64,000 nt of DNA, taken from positions 1,426,001 to 1,490,000 of the forward strand of contig JASFAU010000004.1 in NCBI GenBank assembly GCA_039704465.1, given 5' to 3'. Positions within the stretch are counted from its first letter, which is position 1. Every line of letters starts with the position of its first letter. Position numbers and translations under genes: made by a program. The DNA is from Plasmodiophora brassicae (Eukaryota; Endomyxa; Phytomyxea; Plasmodiophorida; Plasmodiophoridae). Below are positions 25,261 to 36,207 of this stretch, piece by piece. The notes beneath the pieces are model-generated. The model was not told where the DNA came from. It did not search any database and was given only the letters and a program-made list of their open reading frames with translations.

Positions 25261-27149
25261 CTAACCGGACGAAGCGACGTTTAGTGCCAGGGGTCGTTTC
25301 GACGTTTCGAAGGCGAAGGGCGTCGAGGCGTCGAGGCGGATTTCATCGTCGTAGGCGCATGCGTGCAGGTTGGCGGATTGCAGGTCGGCGAGGACGCCGG
25401 GGACGTCGTCGGGCGCGGCGGCTCGGAAGACGGTGCGCGATTGACGATGGCAGACGGGTGTCAAACATGGAAGAGGGGCAGGCAGCGGGACGCCGTTATT
25501 GTCAATGGCGCCGCCGATAACGACGATTAAGGAGCGTGCGTCATCGTCGACAGCGGCCGTGCCGCTGCGATCTTGGCCGACAGCGAGAGACAGGCACGTT
25601 CCCGGAATCGAAAGGGACCCCTGAGGTAGCGACAGATCACAACCGATTGCGAGTGCCCTCTGCAGAGCGATACGCCCAGCGTCAAGCGACGCGCTCGGCA
25701 TTGCAAAGTCAGCAAAGTCAGGGGACAGCGAATCGCTAGCGCTTCTGACAGGCGGGCGTACCACGCCCGTCGTCTCGACCAGGGAGCAGTTCGCCCAGCG
25801 AGATCGAAGCTCATCTTGCAGATCCGCGGCTGTCCTTGGAAGGGCGCCATTGACGACAAATTCGAAATGCAGCAGCAACTCGAGTAGGTCGTCTCCAAAG
25901 ATCTGCGATGGCCGCGAACGAGAATCAGTTTAGGCCAGCATGGCTACAAGACAATCCCCGTCTACTGGTTTCGATGAAGTGGCCAGCAACTCGACCACAT
26001 GTCTCAGGCCGACATTATCCTGTAGGGATTCACGCTGGCGTTCTCCTTCATCCTCCAGGTCTTGGCGTTGCCGCGCCAACCTCGCCGCCTCCCGGTCGCA
26101 CGCACCGTCGCCAACGGCGGCCACCGCGACAAGCACGCCTGGACGTCTCGGGTCACTGGTCGGGTACTTTTGTGGCTGCAGCAGCGGGTGGGCTGCGGAA
26201 ATGTCAGCTTCTCGCCACTCCAAGGCGACGCAGACGATGAACACACGTACACTGCAGCGCCTGATAGACGAGCCGACGAAGATACGAGTTGCCGGCGGTG
26301 ATAATTAGCCGATCATCGTCACTTGCCGACAGCGTCAACAGGTTCTCATGGGACGGGACTGAACAGACAGGCATGCGTGTTAGACGGTCGAGCCATGCAC
26401 GAACACTGCGCGTACCAACTCTCGTCAAGCAGCGGTTGCCCGGCGGCAATCGCCTTGGAAGCCGACCTAAGAGCGACCAATCAGCGCACACCAGACCGGG
26501 CAGTGATACACGGGGGACGTACTTGCTGAATTCGAACGTCTTCAGGGCCAGGCTGGTTATGTCGAACACCTTCTGATCCCTGGGGGCGGTGATCACAATG
26601 TCGGTGCGCTTCTCGGTCAGGGCACTCTCTTGAGCATCTCGCTTGGAGCGCAGCGTCGCCTCGATCAGTCGTTCATCGGTGGTCGACAGCCAGTTCATTC
26701 CATTGCGGAACACGCGGTTGAAGTCGAACCCGTTGCGAGCCAGATCGGCCATGTGGGCGGCATCCGACCAGAACACCGATTTGCTCAGCAGGAGCCGGTC
26801 GCCGACGGCCGCCTGCAGGCTGGCGCCGCTGATCACCGGGAACACATCGATCGTGAACGGGCGGCACTGACCATCGCGCCGCACAGCGCACACGCCGACC
26901 TGGAGAATGGCGAACTTCCTGGCCGCCTGCCCGATGCAGGTCAACGCCTGATGCGCGGACGCGAACGGCGCGCCGGGCGGCACCGACGGACGCCCACTGT
27001 GCACCCGTTCGTCAGGCACGCGATCCAGTGCATATGCGGCAGATCCCGGACCTATAGACGGCGGCGACGACGACGCTGTCGCACCATTCAACGGCCGCAC
27101 GGAGCGCATCGAGCGTGTACGCCGCCGACGATAACGCCGTCGCCGTCAT
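25261..27149 (-). CDS. PARN-family (DEDD) deadenylase homologue, probably catalytically impaired
   Basis: PARN trims 3' poly(A) from mRNAs and small RNAs. The start is the ATG at 27149. After splicing (GTCCGG...GCACAG, about 27006-27060) the N-terminus reads YTLDALRAAVEWCDSVVVAA then VYSGRPSVPP. It aligns to PARN's 'ADFLAIDGEFTG', where D and E of the DxE motif become A and V. Then FAILQVGVCAV, GFDFNRVFRNGMNWLSTTDE (diagnostic 'GFDFNK.F..GI.YL'), NSYLRRLVYQALQ (R3H/VYQTL region) and VGLRHVVELLATSSKP are seen. Removal of a GTAGAC...CGCAG intron (about 25900-25961) gives IFGDDLLELLLHF, where PARN has 'VGHN.LLDLLH.Y', so the third acid becomes Glu with one residue deleted. ASLDAGRIA may keep the fourth Asp. 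The C-terminal part (to 25261) is divergent. Confidence 0.8.
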
Positions 27150-27368
27150 CAACGACGCAATTTCCCAAATGCCGACGCTGGCCGCGGTGCAGCTCGCAAA
27201 AGCGCGCCGCCCGCGTAACGGGTACCATTGCGCAGCAACGACGTGCTGTTACCTACCGGGGGGGCGGATACCTGTGCCGCGCAGGCGCGCTGCAGATATT
27301 TCAAAGTCAGCGGCACGCAAACCGTGCATATCTCGCTGACTGGGCGTGTCATTGCCAGACGCAAACGA

Positions 27369-28956
27369 ATGCGCCAGGCGTGGCCGACGGCGATTGTCGC
27401 GGGTGTACTGCTGATAGGAGCGAGCGCTGGCGAACCAGGGACGGGGTACGTCTATGTCGCGAACGTGACGTACGGCAGCAGAGGTCAGTCGTTTCATCCG
27501 TGGCCGCCTTTGCCGTCGAATGTCACCTCGGTCCACGACTTCTCGTACACCGTGCTGCTGTGGGTGGACCCTGCCGCCGTGTCTTCGACGGCGCCCGCCT
27601 CGTCGTCTGTCCTGCAGGTCGGCACCGGACTCGGTGTGACGCTTCAGAACACGCGATCGGTCTGCGTGTACACCACGGCGGCGAACGCGACCGCCGACCA
27701 GATCCAGACCGCGTCCTGGATGTTCCTTGGCATTACCGTCTACGGCGGGCCTCGCAGGAACATCACGCTGAACCTGATCGGATCGGACGGCACCGTCGTC
27801 GAGCGGGCCGCCCGACTCCCATCGGACCTGAGCGTACCCAATTCGACGGTGTGGCTGACAGGCCCGTCGCCATCGCCGCCGCCGTTCTTTGGCGTCGTTG
27901 CCGACCTGCGCCTCTGGGCGCATGCGCTCAGCGTGTCGGACCTGATGAAGGTCAGAGCGTCCGTGATGCCGTTGGCCACGACGACGCCGCAACCGGGGGT
28001 GACCGGCGGGACGGCCTACCAAGGATACGCATTGAACCTGACGTGCGATCGCGGCCTTCGCATCGCATCGATCCGGTTCGCATCGTTCGGGACGCCGTCG
28101 GGCCTGTTCCCCGCGTTCGCAATGGGGCCGTACCACGCGGCGAACTCCAGCGCGATCGTGCGGAACCGGTGCGCCGGCCTGCCGTCGTGCAGCGTGCCGG
28201 TGGCCACGAGCCTGTTCGGCGACCCGGCGTCAGGGCAGCAGCCGATGCGCCTGAGCGTTGTGGCGCAGTGCTCGCTAACGACAACGCGGGCGGTCGTCAA
28301 ACGCGCCGTGACGGTTCGGCACACGTCGGGGACCAGGCCAGGCCTGGACGGCCAGCAGAGCAAACCGTTGACCTCGGCACCCGTGAACAGGTACGTGAGG
28401 GGACTGGTTCGTTCCCCGTCGCGGATGGTTGACGATCAGGCGATCCAGCACGGGGGTCGCGGCGATGGACGTTGTCGACGAGATCACTGGCAACCCGGCG
28501 GTGCTAGCCCTGATGATACTCGGCGTGATAGCGGTCATCGCGATCGTCGGGACCGTCGCGTACGCCGTTCGAGGCGTGACAATGCGGAGAAGGAGCGTCG
28601 AACCGAAGATTGTTGCTGAACGGGTGGTGCCGTACTTCCCGCCAAAGCAGCCGGCCGTAAAGGCGCAATCGCTGCCTGTGGCGGCGTCCTACTGGCTGGA
28701 CGACGAGCAGGCGCGGGGCGACCGGAAGCCGCGCAGCAAGTCCCACCAGGGTCGCAATCGGCCAAAGCCGTCCATCAATCCCAGGTACGCGAACCGGGAC
28801 CCCAGGGCGTCCCATCAGCGAGGTTCGCAGCCTCCGGAGCGGCGCTCGCGATCCCCGGGACGACCGTCGCAACCGCGGGGGCAGATGAGCATCGGGGCCA
28901 GGCAACCATCGAGGAAGATACCACGGCAGCCTCCAATCGAGGAACACTTCTTCTGA
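27369..28956 (+). CDS. Single-pass membrane protein with LamG-like and SUEL-type lectin domains
   Basis: A signal peptide starts at the ATG at 27369 (RQAWPTAIVAGVLLIGASAG). The ectodomain first has a beta-sandwich of LamG/pentraxin appearance (FSYTVLLWVDPAAV, VLQVGTGLGVTLQ, ASWMFLGITVYGG). A D-galactoside/L-rhamnose (SUEL) lectin module follows: LTCDRGLRIASIRFASFGTP, IVRNRCAGLPSCSVPVATSL, FGDPASGQQPMRLSVVAQCS, with the spaced cysteines of the family. An intron (GTACGT...GATCAG, about 28391-28438) joins VNR to RSSTGVAAM. Then comes a transmembrane helix (VLALMILGVIAVIAIVGTVAYAV) and a strongly basic, Pro/Arg/Ser-rich cytoplasmic tail of about 120 residues. Probably a cell-surface carbohydrate receptor. 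It converges with BRCA2. Confidence 0.85.
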
Positions 28957-28974
28957 TACAATGGTGTATAGTTA

Positions 28975-31900
28975 ACGGGTAGAGCAACAGGTGCCAGGGC
29001 GCGTGTGGCCTTCGGCTTGCCGCGCCGCTTACCTGGCGTCTGCCTGGAGAAGACGGCTAATGTCTGCACTGGCGGGTATGCGACGAACCATTTCGACAAC
29101 GTACGCCGACTGCATTGGGCTGAAGGCGCTGCAGCACACAGATACCCGTTGGTGGTCCAGCAAACGTCGCAGCTGAATAGCACAGCGGTCAGCGCATGCG
29201 GCATAAACACGTCGAGCAGTACCGGCGGACGCTGTACCATAGTCTGGACAGGAACGTCGCCAAGGCCGGTCGAGTCGAACTCCTGCCGAACACAGCTGAC
29301 AGGAATGACGAGCCGCTTAGCGGTAACGCCATTGTTGATTTCGACAGATGCAAACGCGGGGTTGAGAAGGTCCAGGTCGTGGGCCATCAGCTGGCCGCGT
29401 AATATGCAGGACAGGGACGCCAACTTGGGATCCGGGAACTCGGCCTCAAACTGCACGCGGTGGACACAGGACGATGGTGACAGAATCTGACTGGCACGCA
29501 AGGCTTGAAGGTCGTATTCTGGGTTTCGAGACCCTCCCGTGCCTGCGACCGGCGACACTGATATCTCGCCAACGTCCAGCATGTCGCACACCTGCAGCCC
29601 CATTCGCTGATCCGCTCGATCGTACACGACATTGCGGACATCGACAGCCTAACGAAAGACATCAGTGAGTCCTCGATATGACCAGGGTACGCGCGGGGCC
29701 CACCACCTGTCCTGGAGACAACGCAGGAAGAGCCCAGTGGCCTTTGTCATCGAGGCGGACCAGAAGGATCTCGGACGAAAGCGGCGAGCAGAGCATGATG
29801 CTTTCTCGGGTTATGGCAGCAACAGACACGCCTTTCATAGATCGCAGGGCGTTACTTGTGTCGTCAGGTAAACGGGCACGCCTGTCTCGTTGCCGTTTCG
29901 ACGAGTATTTTGTTCGGTTGTTGGCCTTCAGCACCAAGATGTTGCCTGATTTCTTCACGACGTTCGCAATGGAGTGCACGGTGACGAAATCGCCCACTTG
30001 CAAATCCGCCGCGAACTCATTGTCGAAAACCTCCAGCAGATAGGCGCGAGACGCCCTAATTGTCAATGCATTGAATTTCGGCAATGCGATCAATAAGTTT
30101 GACACCCACCATCGACCTGGACGTCCTCGGACGACATGACCGTCTGACACTTGAAACCGATGATGAACTCGAATGGACCGACTGCAAACCGTGTTTTGAA
30201 GAAATGATTCAACCTGAATGATATTGATTTGTGCGCGAAGGGCCATACGAATCCGAAACGCGAACCTGGTTGAATTGCATATCCGAGTCGGTGATTTCAA
30301 AACGGATCCAATCTATGGTGTCTCGGTCTACGCCTGCAAGTGAGCACCTCGCCAGGCGACTGAGAAACCCAGGAGTGGAAGGCGAGTATGACGCAATTTC
30401 ATCACGCAGGCATGAGGTAACCGCACTGACAAGCCGACGATGTTGAGCGTTCGCACGGCTTTCTCCAAGCTGATTACGAACGACCCGCTGATCGTATCGT
30501 TTTCCAGTATCAAGGTCAACTCTGGCCACCTAGACACAAGTTGAATGGACATCGAGATGGCAAAGTGATAGACAGCTTACGCGCTCGACGAACAACCTCG
30601 GAAGTGTTTGCACAACGCGAACTTGGACTCTGGGCACGACGCCCCCATTGATGGCCAGACTGCCGAGGCTCACAAGAAAGGGCAGCTTCTGCCGTGATTC
30701 ACACAAGTGAGCATGCAGCAATAGTCACAATCGTAACTATATAGACTAGCCTTTTGAAAACCTAACCTTGAATGCCAAAGGGCTCGTCGTGTAGAATTGA
30801 CGCTCAGCCGTAGACGCGTCTTTGCCGCATTGTTCTCCAGAGGCGTGCAAGGAGATAAGACCCCTGATAGGCTTGCGCCGAATATACGAAGCTTGAGCCC
30901 CTCAACGAGTTTGCCCTGATGCATTACCGATTAGCCACCACCTTCTGTATTGCACAAGGGCAATTCCCACCTTCCGCAATCCATCCTGCAATCCTGGATC
31001 GAGGTCGGCAAAGACAGAGTACCTGATGGACCCTTGATTAACCCCGGCACGCACGAGAACAGTGAACAGTACCATCCATCCGTCAGTTCAAGACGTTCAT
31101 TGACAGTGTCTATACCGGCAATGCAAAGGATAAGGTAGGACGAAGATGCCTGCACACAGAATTCAGTTACTCAAAAAGCACATTCCTGTACATGCACAGC
31201 TGACCCTATCTTGCTCTAGAATAAGCTTTATAGCGGAGCGCTTAGATTGAACAATTTCTGCCACACAGACACTGAGTTGCGTCACGGTTGAAAAGCCACA
31301 TTCGGACCTCGATCGTATCGCAACAGAAGCTTCCGAAGTACTCGTTCGTACGTTGTCGCGACTGGGATCGAACCGTAAAACGTTCGGTCTAGCGAAGCAA
31401 GCAGCCACACGACCCATCGATAATGGTTGGAGACCCACTCGCGAGAAATCCTGCCACCCCTCAGTATGCTTCAGATTGAGAGGACATTGTCTACGTACCA
31501 GTCGCAACGAGCACCTTGGTGAACGAGGTCGTCCATGAGCTTGGAGATTCCATGAATCTCATCGAACTGAAAGAACTCGGCCGACCGGGATGTCATTGTC
31601 GCAATGGCCGGCGACAGACCTTGACCAATAACAGAATCGAGACGCTTCTGCAACGAAATTGAAACTTGGTATCACTACTACGTCGCGTACAGTACAAACC
31701 TGGGGCGGCCCATGCTTCGCAGCGAATTCTTTCAAACTGATTCTCGGGCCATGAACAGGTTCCGGTGGCCTGAACGGAACTGACTGCCGGCGAGGTGACG
31801 CAAGAGGGCGGGCAGGAACGGGTGCCGGTGGACGGAAGGGAGTTGAAGACAGCCTTCGAGGAGGCGTCTCCAACATCGATTGCAAATGTAATGGCCGCAG

Positions 31901-33060
31901 GGGCTGCCGGCGACGTTTAGCAGCAGGCTGATCCGGTGTTACGAAGTCAGGGTTATCGTCAAGTGCACGCTCGCAAGAAGACGCCGCATCGTGTACCGCA
32001 GCGGACACGCCTGAGCGTGTCCGCAAAGGACGAAACGGGGTCTTTGGCGTACCGCCTTTTCCTGACTCAAACACGACTTGAGGAAGGTCGCGATCGCGAC
32101 CCGTTGACGCCGCTGGTGACGTTCTTGGTTGAAGAGGACGAAATGGCGTGGAGGGGGCGCCTCCTAATCCCGATTCGAATATAGCGTGGGTCGACGGTCG
32201 GCCTTGGAGCACAGCATCCGAACCGGAACCCAGGGACACGCCAGGATCAGGTTTCGTCAACGCCCTTCCTGGACTGTCGAGCGATGGTGATGGCGGGACA
32301 CCACGCTGTTCATGCAAGCCAGCCGTCGTCGCTGACATCAGTCCATTGCGAGGACAACACATGTCCAGGTGGGCGTTTTCGTCAACGGGATGGACGGCAT
32401 GATGGTGATCTGGTTTTCGTACGGCACGAGGAGGTTGAAATCCAATATTCAAGTCCAAGTTTCCCGATCCCGTCGTAAATACAGTCAATCCGGAAAGCCG
32501 TCTGCTGGGTACGATTCGCTATGGTGTAGCATTAGCCATGTCGGCGGTCAAGTGTCATTACGATTAGTACCTGATGAAGGTCGCCAGCATCCACATTTAT
32601 GCCGCTTGTGCCTGCATCCAGCTTGAATCCAGACGAACCGTTGCCACTGATACCGTCATCGCGGTGGATTTCCTTCGATTCAGGGACGGCATCTGGCATC
32701 AGGCTTAAGTCACTCGTATACTGACGGCAGACATCCACATCGGCATGGCAGGTTTGCTGATGGACGTCGGTCTGCATGGCCTGCTGTACAGCATTCTGGT
32801 CTGCGAAAAGATCCTTCACTACAGTCTGATAAGCTATCGAGGCGCAGATACGGCGGTTCGGTATCTTACGCTGCTGATCCAGACCTGGATCCGGCCGGTG
32901 CGTCCCGCCGTTCGGAGTCAGTACAACGCCATGGTTGCACGACGTCATCGTCGGTACGCGCCACGTCTGCCCGGTCAGACCGTCGCAGCGTCGCCGTCAC
33001 GTCGACTCCGCGCCTTTTCACTGTCTCATGGACAACCCGGTCGAATTCAAAGATGTCCAA
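28975..33060 (-). CDS. BRCA2: BRCA2 recombination mediator (many exons)
   Basis: BRCA2 loads RAD51 on single-stranded DNA. The helical domain is split over exons near 31440-31210: NHYRWVVWLLASLDRTF, then YERVLRKLLLRYDR spliced to RSAIKLILEQD, matching vertebrate 'HYRWIIWKLAAMECAFP...PERVLLQLKYRYD...RSAIKKIMERD'. OB1 follows (about 31110-30770): LELTDGWY, GKLVEGLKLRIFGASL, CTPLENN, LRLSVNSTRRALWHSRLGF, again diagnostic. Further exons to about 28990 hold OB-fold-like strands (VGDFVTVHSIANVVKKSGN) and a basic PGKRRGKPKATR tail. The N-terminal half (about 32490-31740) has TVFTTGSGNLDLNIGF, like a BRC repeat core, and repeated FESGxGGxPxTPFRPL units. The 5' end (about 33060 or beyond) and 3' end are uncertain. 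No Tower insertion was recognised in OB2. Confidence 0.88.
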
Positions 33061-34307
33061 AACTGCAATGGCGCGCGAATCAGAAAGCGCGCTCAGCGCC
33101 GTTCACCCGACATTGCAAAAAACGGACGGCAGGAGGACATCGGCTCGAGCACCTGTGACCGTTCGCAGTGCCAGTGGGAATTTGCAGATTGGTACTGGCC
33201 TATAATGCCATATGAATGTTCAGCCCGCGCGATGGAGTGTTTCGTAACCATGCTGAGAGAGCGCGGCTGGGTGCCAACTTGGCACGTACTTGGACATGTT
33301 GAGCTGAAGGCCCGCGAAGAAGCGGCCAGCATTACCGTAGTATTCTTGACCTAGGGTCGTCGTTTTCACCCTCCTTGGCAGCGAAGGTCGTGACGCGGGC
33401 GGTTAGAAACAACACGCTAGTTGCACGCAACCAGCGGTGGCCTGACCATCTAGTCCCGAGTCCGCTCCAGCAGCAGGACCATTGTCGGCAGGTCGGCAAT
33501 CAAACTCGTGATCCTTCGAATATCACGTCAACAGTCCGGCTTGCAGTTATGAACTGATAAACTGATTTATTTGCTACGATCTGATTTCGTTGTCCGTCTG
33601 AGACGATACCTGTGGTGATAGTTGGACCGCAAACACGTTCTTGTTGCTTCGCAGGATGGCGATCCTTGTTCCGTCGCCGTACGTCGCTGAATGCGAAACA
33701 TCAGTTTGCGCATGACCTACGATATCGGTCAGCTTTCCTTACCTTCAATACGACGGACTGGGTTATCGTTCAATGCGCCCTCGACGACGAGCGCTGAGCA
33801 ACGCAGGATATCGGACACGGCAGCTGCCGTCGTTGCTGACGCAGCAAATGTCCCGGACGCCTACAACGAGGCCGGTTCACAAGTGCCTCCTCAGTGCAGT
33901 TCATGTGCGGACCTGCTGAACGGTGCCGGATAGATCCATTACGATGAAGCCCTCATGGGTAGGCAGGCCCTGGCACCAAGCGGACACGTCATCGACACTC
34001 ATGGGCGCACACTCCAACACCGAACTGCGCAAGAACGCGGTACAGGATACGCTGTGTTGGATTTCATAGTCCCGAGTTTACGTACATAGTTAGCCGTCTA
34101 CCCTGGGTCATTGGAGCGTCTTGGTTGCTTGGTCCCACGCTTGCGGCGGGCTAATGCCGGATCCCGCCGCTCGCTTCTGCCACTGCCAATTACTCCTGGC
34201 ACGCCCGGTCCGAGCGACATTCTATTCAGGAAAAGCGCCATTTTTTGGTGCCTTCAACCAGACGCGCCCTCGCAGGTACAACTCCGCGGCATCATCGTCA
34301 CTTATCA
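33061..34307. other. Region between BRCA2 and the GT18 gene
   Basis: About 1.25 kb. It probably contains the first exon(s) and promoter of BRCA2 on the minus strand and the promoter of the GT18 gene on the plus strand. Weak plus-strand frames (33355 and 33933 ends) have no recognisable domain. No gene is claimed. Confidence 0.4.
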
Positions 34308-35498
34308 ATGCTGGCGGGACGAGCCGTGGTCGGTCGCGGTCTCAGACGTTCGACACTGGCCGTCGTCATCGGCCTTGGCCTGGTGTTATGCTACGTCATG
34401 TTGACGTTCCTGATCGCACGGAATTTACCGATGAGTACGAACGGAATCGGGAAACCGCGGATCGCCAACGTTGTGGGCAGCGACGCCGGCTCCAACTACA
34501 AAGTCGTCGCTACGGGGAATACGAAGGACGACGGTGCCGGCGTTCTTTCCATACTGGTGTTCTTCGAGACGTTGCGCGATAGTGAGCGAAAGTTCCGATC
34601 CGGCGGGCCGGGCGGCGAGCTGCGCGTGCTAGGGTCCTTGCTGGAGTCGGCGAAAGACCTCGGCTTCAGTGTACGATTATGCCCATCGCCAACAGAACTG
34701 AACGCCATCCATGATTTCGACGTTTTCGACCTGATCATACTGGATGAATCTGGCATGAACGCGTTCGCCGATCGCCTTCCTGGCGCCTTCACGACGTCAT
34801 CGATCGCATGCCGCCTGCGGTTCCTAGATTTCTGGGGCACACCGCCCGAACAGAACCACATCAAATTGGACCTGTCGCAGTATCTGGTCCCGTACCCGAA
34901 CCCTTGGAACACGTTCATTGGGTTTCGGCAGGAACCCATCCCGGCACCCACGGGCGAACGGAAGCGCATGGGCGTCCTGCACGGCAAGGAGGGTCGTTAC
35001 TGGATCGACCACATTCCGCTCCTAGAGCGGATTTCTCAAACGTTTGTCCTCGTCGCTACGATTCCCGATGAACGCCTAGGCGGCCTGAGATTACCCAGCC
35101 GGGTCCGTAACCTTGGCATGGTGAGCAGGGAAACCTGGCTAACCACCTTGTCGCAATCCCGATTCGTCATATCGTTTGGTGACCCGGTCCTGGCCCCAAC
35201 CGGCGTCGAAGCCATCGCCGCCGGGTCCGCCTACATCTTCGCAAAGTACCCCACGCCCCGTTCTATCTCCAATATTCCCGCGCACCCTCTTCGCTCGCAA
35301 CACGACTTCCTTCTCGACACGCTCGGCGAGCCGTACGCGTACGCTGTCGACGTCGGCGACCCTGGCGCCGTCCTCAACGCCATTGACAAGGCCTGCCGAA
35401 CCACGATCCCCAACCACGTCCCTGACCTGTTCACGGCCGAAACGCATCGAGCACGAACCAACACCATTCTAACTACCAATATATGCGCCAGCAATTAA
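34308..35498 (+). CDS. GT18-family glycosyltransferase (MGAT5-like), type II membrane protein
   Basis: A 396-residue single-exon protein starting at the ATG at 34308. A short basic cytosolic N-terminus and one signal-anchor helix (TLAVVIGLGLVLCYVMLTFLI) place it in the Golgi. The luminal part shares the order of GT18 motifs found in MGAT5 (beta-1,6-GlcNAc transferase V): LDFWGTPPEQN, PWNTFIGF, GKEGRYWID, RVRNLGMVSRETW, SRFVISFGDP, APTGVEAIAAGSAYIF, SQHDFLLDTLGEPYAYAVDV. The matching family motifs are 'NTFLGF', 'YGK...YW', 'V.NHG', 'F.GLGFPYEGPAPLEAIA.G', 'SQHPY....G.P.V..VD'. It is much shorter than animal MGAT5 (about 740 aa), mainly lacking the N-terminal luminal domain. Acceptor sugar unknown. 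Confidence 0.8.
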   Translation: MLAGRAVVGRGLRRSTLAVVIGLGLVLCYVMLTFLIARNLPMSTNGIGKPRIANVVGSDAGSNYKVVATGNTKDDGAGVLSILVFFETLRDSERKFRSGGPGGELRVLGSLLESAKDLGFSVRLCPSPTELNAIHDFDVFDLIILDESGMNAFADRLPGAFTTSSIACRLRFLDFWGTPPEQNHIKLDLSQYLVPYPNPWNTFIGFRQEPIPAPTGERKRMGVLHGKEGRYWIDHIPLLERISQTFVLVATIPDERLGGLRLPSRVRNLGMVSRETWLTTLSQSRFVISFGDPVLAPTGVEAIAAGSAYIFAKYPTPRSISNIPAHPLRSQHDFLLDTLGEPYAYAVDVGDPGAVLNAIDKACRTTIPNHVPDLFTAETHRARTNTILTTNICASN

Positions 35499-35520
35499 GA
35501 AGACGTAATAGCTGTGGAAC

Positions 35521-35570
35521 TACCGCAATTTCCGCCCCAGTACCGCAATTTCCGCCCCAGTACCGCAATT
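35521..35570. repeat. 20-bp tandem repeat, 2.5 copies
   Basis: TACCGCAATTTCCGCCCCAG is repeated at 35521-35540 and 35541-35560 and begins a third time at 35561-35570. It lies between the GT18 stop and the ATP synthase e candidate, about 100 bp before the latter's ATG. Confidence 0.95.
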
Positions 35571-35671
35571 CTCAACCTCAACTCTCGGACAGGGACTGTT
35601 TGCGGTCGTGACTCGGTTTTTGTGGTTCGCCGGGGACAGAATTTTTGCCTGGGGAGTCGGAGGAGGACAGG

Positions 35672-35860
35672 ATGCCAGCGCCGGTACCGTCGCCGTCGTC
35701 CAACATATTGGTCGTGGGCCGAGTCGTGGCCGTTGCCGTCGGGATCGTGTATGGGTTCAGCCGTCAGACGTACCTGAACATGAAGTACCGGCCGGCCCAG
35801 GTGAAAGCGGGCGACACGGCGGCTGCAACTCACGGTGTCGCGGCCCCGGCGCACCATTAA
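35672..35860 (+). CDS. Candidate ATP synthase subunit e
   Basis: A 62-residue protein: MPAPVPSPSSNILVVGRVVA, then a hydrophobic helix with the GxxxG-like GRVVAVAVGIVYG, then FSRQTYLNMKYRP and an Ala-rich tail. Subunit e (ATP5ME) of mitochondrial F1Fo has the same layout: 'VSPLI..GR...L..G..YG..RY.YL'. Size and position of the membrane helix fit. Subunit e is involved in ATP synthase dimerisation in the inner membrane. The protein is short and matches are few, so another small mitochondrial inner-membrane protein is possible. Upstream in-frame ATG at 35645 would add nine residues. Confidence 0.5.
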   Translation: MPAPVPSPSSNILVVGRVVAVAVGIVYGFSRQTYLNMKYRPAQVKAGDTAAATHGVAAPAHH

Positions 35861-36207
35861 TCGTATGGCCGTCACTCCGTCTGCACGCTCGTCGTAACTG
35901 TATATCGTTCTAATATATATACATGCGCGATTGTAGACCCGCAATGCTGGCGATATCGCAACGAATGTCGAGGGATGATAAAGCCGAGAACCTCATTTGG
36001 TACACGAGAAATGTAAACCACAAACAACGTGGCCCTGCGTCGTTTGTTGCTTCGCCTTGTCTATCTGCAGTCGCTTTGCGCTCAGAGCGTTCACGTACGC
36101 TGCCCCCTCCCCCCAAATCTTCTCCATCTGACCGTCATGTCTCAACAATATATGGCATTGGGGTACGCATTGCCCGTCACAGAGCGGAGACCAGGACGGG
36201 TTGGATA
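35861..36207. other. Gap upstream of CFAP52
   Basis: About 350 bp, AT-richer than its neighbours (ATATATATACATG near 35915). Presumably the CFAP52 promoter and 5' UTR. The plus strand is open upstream of the CFAP52 ATG but without conserved content. Confidence 0.4.

Noticed and set aside
26630..28432. Longest open frame of the window (600 codons, plus strand)
   Set aside because: It runs antisense to the PARN-like gene and then out of frame through the lectin gene. Arg/His-rich composition and lack of domains mark it as a GC-rich shadow.
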